DNA of 64,000 nucleotides from Cylindrobasidium torrendii FP15055 ss-10 (lineage: Eukaryota; Basidiomycota; Agaricomycetes; Agaricales; Physalacriaceae): positions 25,591 through 89,590 of the forward strand of contig KN880524.1 of assembly GCA_000934385.1 (NCBI GenBank). Direction: 5' to 3'. Numbering within the stretch: position 1 is the first letter of the stretch; every line of letters starts with the position of its first letter. Made by a program: the position numbers and the translations under genes. Under the pieces are notes generated by a model. The model saw only the letters and a list, made by a program, of their open reading frames with translations. It was not told the DNA's origin and ran no database searches. Of the stretch, positions 61,843 to 64,000 are shown in pieces.

Positions 61843-62027
61843 CGCAATTGAACCGAGTTTTTCGAGGTTTATTGGCAAAAGACGTGATGCGTCACACGAC
61901 CGTGTCTTTCGCGTTTACCCCGGTCCGTGACATCCTTCGGTGTTATTAATTAAATCCTCTGTCCGTTCCCATCATCATCCTTCGATCGCCCATATTCAGC
62001 AGGCCAGAGTCCATTTTGTCCAACGAC

Positions 62028-63585
62028 ATGCCAGAGACAAGAAACCAAGCAGAAGCACCGTATCCCCCGGTTGGCATCAACACACTTCCCGCTGAAATAT
62101 TGACGGAAATATTCCGGCTTGCATCACTTCGACACAGAGGCGGAAACGGCCTCGACGGACACTGGATAGACATATGTCGCCCTATACGGCCCAAGAATGC
62201 CCCTTGGAGCTTCTCCAGAGTATGCCGGCAGTGGAGAGCGGTCGCAATTGGCAGTCCGCTTCTTTGGGCGTCGCTCAACATCGACGGCATTCCTCGCAAG
62301 GCATCTGGTGAACAGTCATTACTGGAATTGGCGTTACGCAGGGCCTCTCCGACCGCGCTGCGCATGCGCATCAATCTGTTCACGATATCATGGAGGTTCA
62401 CCATTGTCGTCTGCTCCCACATCGACAAAGCTCGCACCCTCAAAGTGGAAGGCTGCAGGGCCGATTTCGATTCGGAGTCTCTTTACCATCAAAATGACTA
62501 TTCCAATTACACCCTTCCCCGCCTGGAGACTCTGTCGCTTCAACTAATGCCCGCGAGTGCTCCGTCGTACAACATGAGTATTTCCCATAGTACGGACTGG
62601 AACCTCTTGCTGGACCCGTTCAACCGCTGCGCAAATCTTCGAAGCCTTTCTCTCACATATCTTCCTTCCAAATGGATAGGTTACGATAGTACAACATTTC
62701 GGTCTGGCCACATTCAATGGCACCAGCTCGTCAATCTAGAGCTATCGGTCAGGGAGAAGGAGGGGTTCATTCTTTCTGTTTTGAAGGAGACGTATCGTCT
62801 ACAGACGCTCAGTATCAACGGTGCATCTATTATCACCGACACAGAAGCACATCCGCTTTCGCATCTTCGCATCATTCTTCCGCATCTCGCTACGCTCAGT
62901 CTTAAAGACTTCTACACTGGTACACTTATCCAATACCTATCCTGTCCAGCATTGGACAATTTATCCTGCGAGGCCGTTCGGTGTGTTCCTGCACTCCAGA
63001 TCCTTCTCGAACAGTCGCGAGCACCAGCGACGGTGAAGCTCGATGTCGAGGACCTTGGATACGAGTCGCCGCCATGGGGTCCTGTCATGCATCTCTTGAG
63101 CCATGCAGCATCGTTAACATTGTCGGGGCATGGAGTGGATAACGTCCGCCAGTCTCTAGAAAGGTTCCTCATACTTTCTGAACTGGGCGACAATTCTGCA
63201 ATCCTATTTCCTGGATTGACAGCATTCAACTTGCGATACCAAGGTTGGCTACACGATTCGGTAAACGCTCTGGTCAGCAGCGACCTGGTCAGATTCATGT
63301 CCCAACGCCCCATCAAAGTCTTCACGCTCACCCATCGGAGTGTGGACGAACGGCGTGGAGTGAACCTGTCGCTGGATTCGGAAGGGAGGGAGCGTGTCCT
63401 GGAGCGTCTTGGAGATTTGGTGGAAAGAGGTGTCGAGATTCGCTTTGAGACTTTTGGTGACCAGCCTCTCTTCGGCAATGCCCCATCGTCTAACTGGTGT
63501 GGTAGATTTTCCGGCCAATGATTTCGAGGAGGATACTCCCGTCATCGAAATTGACAGTAGTGACAGTGACGAGGAAGACATTTAG
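62028..63585 (+). CDS. F-box protein with leucine-rich tail
   Basis: The N-terminal INTLPAEILTEIFRLASLRH, with a following VCRQWRAVAIGSPLLWASL, is a typical Agaricomycete F-box, which binds Skp1 in SCF ubiquitin ligases. The rest has scattered leucine-rich segments like those of fungal F-box/LRR proteins, and the target is unknown. Most of the gene is one exon. Near the end a 49-base intron (63457-63505) with a GTGACC donor, a perfect CTAAC branch and a GGTAG acceptor removes a short out-of-place tail. The spliced protein then ends in an acidic tail, ANDFEEDTPVIEIDSSDSDEEDI (quoted in parts: FEEDTPVIEI, then SSDSDEEDI), with the stop at 63585. If unspliced, the frame stops at 63521. The start ATG at 62028 follows a shared short promoter with MUS81. 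Confidence 0.85.
63457..63505 (+). other. Inferred terminal intron of the F-box gene
   Basis: The 49 bases carry a GTGACC start, TCTAACTGG branch region and GTGTGGTAG end. Removal joins ETF to DFPANDF and opens a 25-codon acidic tail. Retention gives a different 20-residue ending. Confidence 0.7.
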
Positions 63586-64000
63586 CATTAGCAGACGTTC
63601 GAGAAGATGTCTTAGTTGGGCTGCGAGCGCGGCGGCGGTAATGGCTACAATCAAGAAGCATTACAAGGGGCTATTTCTAGGAAATCGAACATAAAGTTAC
63701 CCCCCGACCCCTTCACGGTGTCGGAGGAACTCCCCTATGGCCCATACTGCAGTATGGGTTCGGTAGCCGCCATGATAGTGTATTCATCCTCCCAGTACAA
63801 GCTCCCTCCCCAGGTCGACTGGACGACGATACCGAACCCATATCCATGGATTGGTAGAATCGCCCGACTTGGGTGGTATGAATCGGGATCCACTTCCAAC
63901 TTGGGGGTCGGACGACGCTACTGAACCCATATCAATGGGTTAGTAGAGGCGCCACTTCCAAGGGGGTAGAACGATGCTACCGAACCCACATCAGTGGGTT
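63586..64000. other. Right edge without a supported gene
   Basis: No gene is supported. The first 150 bases are ordinary, and the last 260 hold imperfect repeats and palindromes, described separately. The repeat family may continue past the window. Confidence 0.5.
63741..64000. repeat. Imperfect repeat family with internal palindromes
   Basis: Three direct units share an ACGAyGCTACyGAACCCATATCAATGGGTT-like core (pieces: GGACGACG, GAACCCAT, ATGGGTT) at about 63821-63862, 63910-63953 and 63968-64000. Each core contains an AACCCA..TGGGTT inverted repeat, degenerate in the first copy. A fourth copy lies in the opposite orientation at about 63741-63770, where CCCATACTGCAGTATGGG (63741-63758) is an 18-base perfect palindrome followed by TTCGGTAGC, the reverse complement of the GCTACCGAA found in the last copy. 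The copies are not identical, so this looks like an old repeat array or the edge of a small element. Confidence 0.7.

Overview
The window is nuclear DNA of a filamentous basidiomycete, most likely an Agaricomycete. Nearly every gene is cut by introns of about 42-60 bases with GT..AG ends and a CTAAC/CTGAC/CTCAC-like branch site. Genes are packed 100-700 bases apart on both strands, and many proteins are closest in layout to fungal families (group X hybrid histidine kinase, Zn2Cys6 factor, MATA-type HMG factor, Nak1/Kic1 kinase, F-box protein, GH16 laminarinase). I found no prokaryotic operon, CRISPR array, rRNA, convincing tRNA or intact transposon. Exon joins were worked out by hand from splice signals and reading frame, so internal boundaries are inferred; gene ends are usually firm.

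Layout. 0.6-8.2 kb: a glutamine-rich nuclear-type protein (-), mitoribosomal mL43 (+), a serine-rich disordered protein (+), RNA polymerase III subunit RPC17 (-) and an unknown protein (-). 9.1-16.5 kb: a Zn2Cys6 transcription factor (-), the SSU-processome protein UTP5 (-) and a Pho85-type CDK (+). 16.7-25.7 kb: one very large hybrid histidine kinase (-). 25.8-35.8 kb: DNA2 (-), SUB2 (-) and a VIT/vWA protein (-). 36.3-46.6 kb: a mitochondrial dicarboxylate-type carrier (+), ROK1 (+), an HMG-box factor (+), CCA1 (-) and VAC8 (+). 47.3-55.4 kb: a secreted GH16 enzyme (+), a BAG-domain protein (+), a Nak1/Kic1 kinase (+), mL41 (+) and a glutathione S-transferase (-). 55.6-63.6 kb: TAF1 (+), MUS81 (-) and an F-box protein (+). 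The last 260 bases hold a family of imperfect repeats, each with a short palindrome.

Functionally this is a housekeeping neighbourhood, not a dedicated cluster. Recurring themes are RNA metabolism (RPC17, UTP5, SUB2, ROK1, CCA1), DNA repair and replication (DNA2, MUS81), mitochondria (mL43, mL41, the carrier and possibly one CCA1 isoform), signalling (hybrid kinase, Pho85-like CDK, Nak1-like kinase) and transcription (TAF1, Zn2Cys6, HMG). I see no evidence that neighbours are co-regulated beyond several short divergent promoters.

The observations most worth a second look are very small exons (6, 8, 13 and 15 bases) in several conserved genes, a duplicated CDK-site-bearing motif at the N-terminus of DNA2, a probable dual start in CCA1, an alternative acidic C-terminus in the F-box protein, in-frame optional introns plus a strong stem-loop/bZIP/TATA promoter in the BAG gene, and the terminal repeat family. 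I did not find a convincing new multi-gene system.
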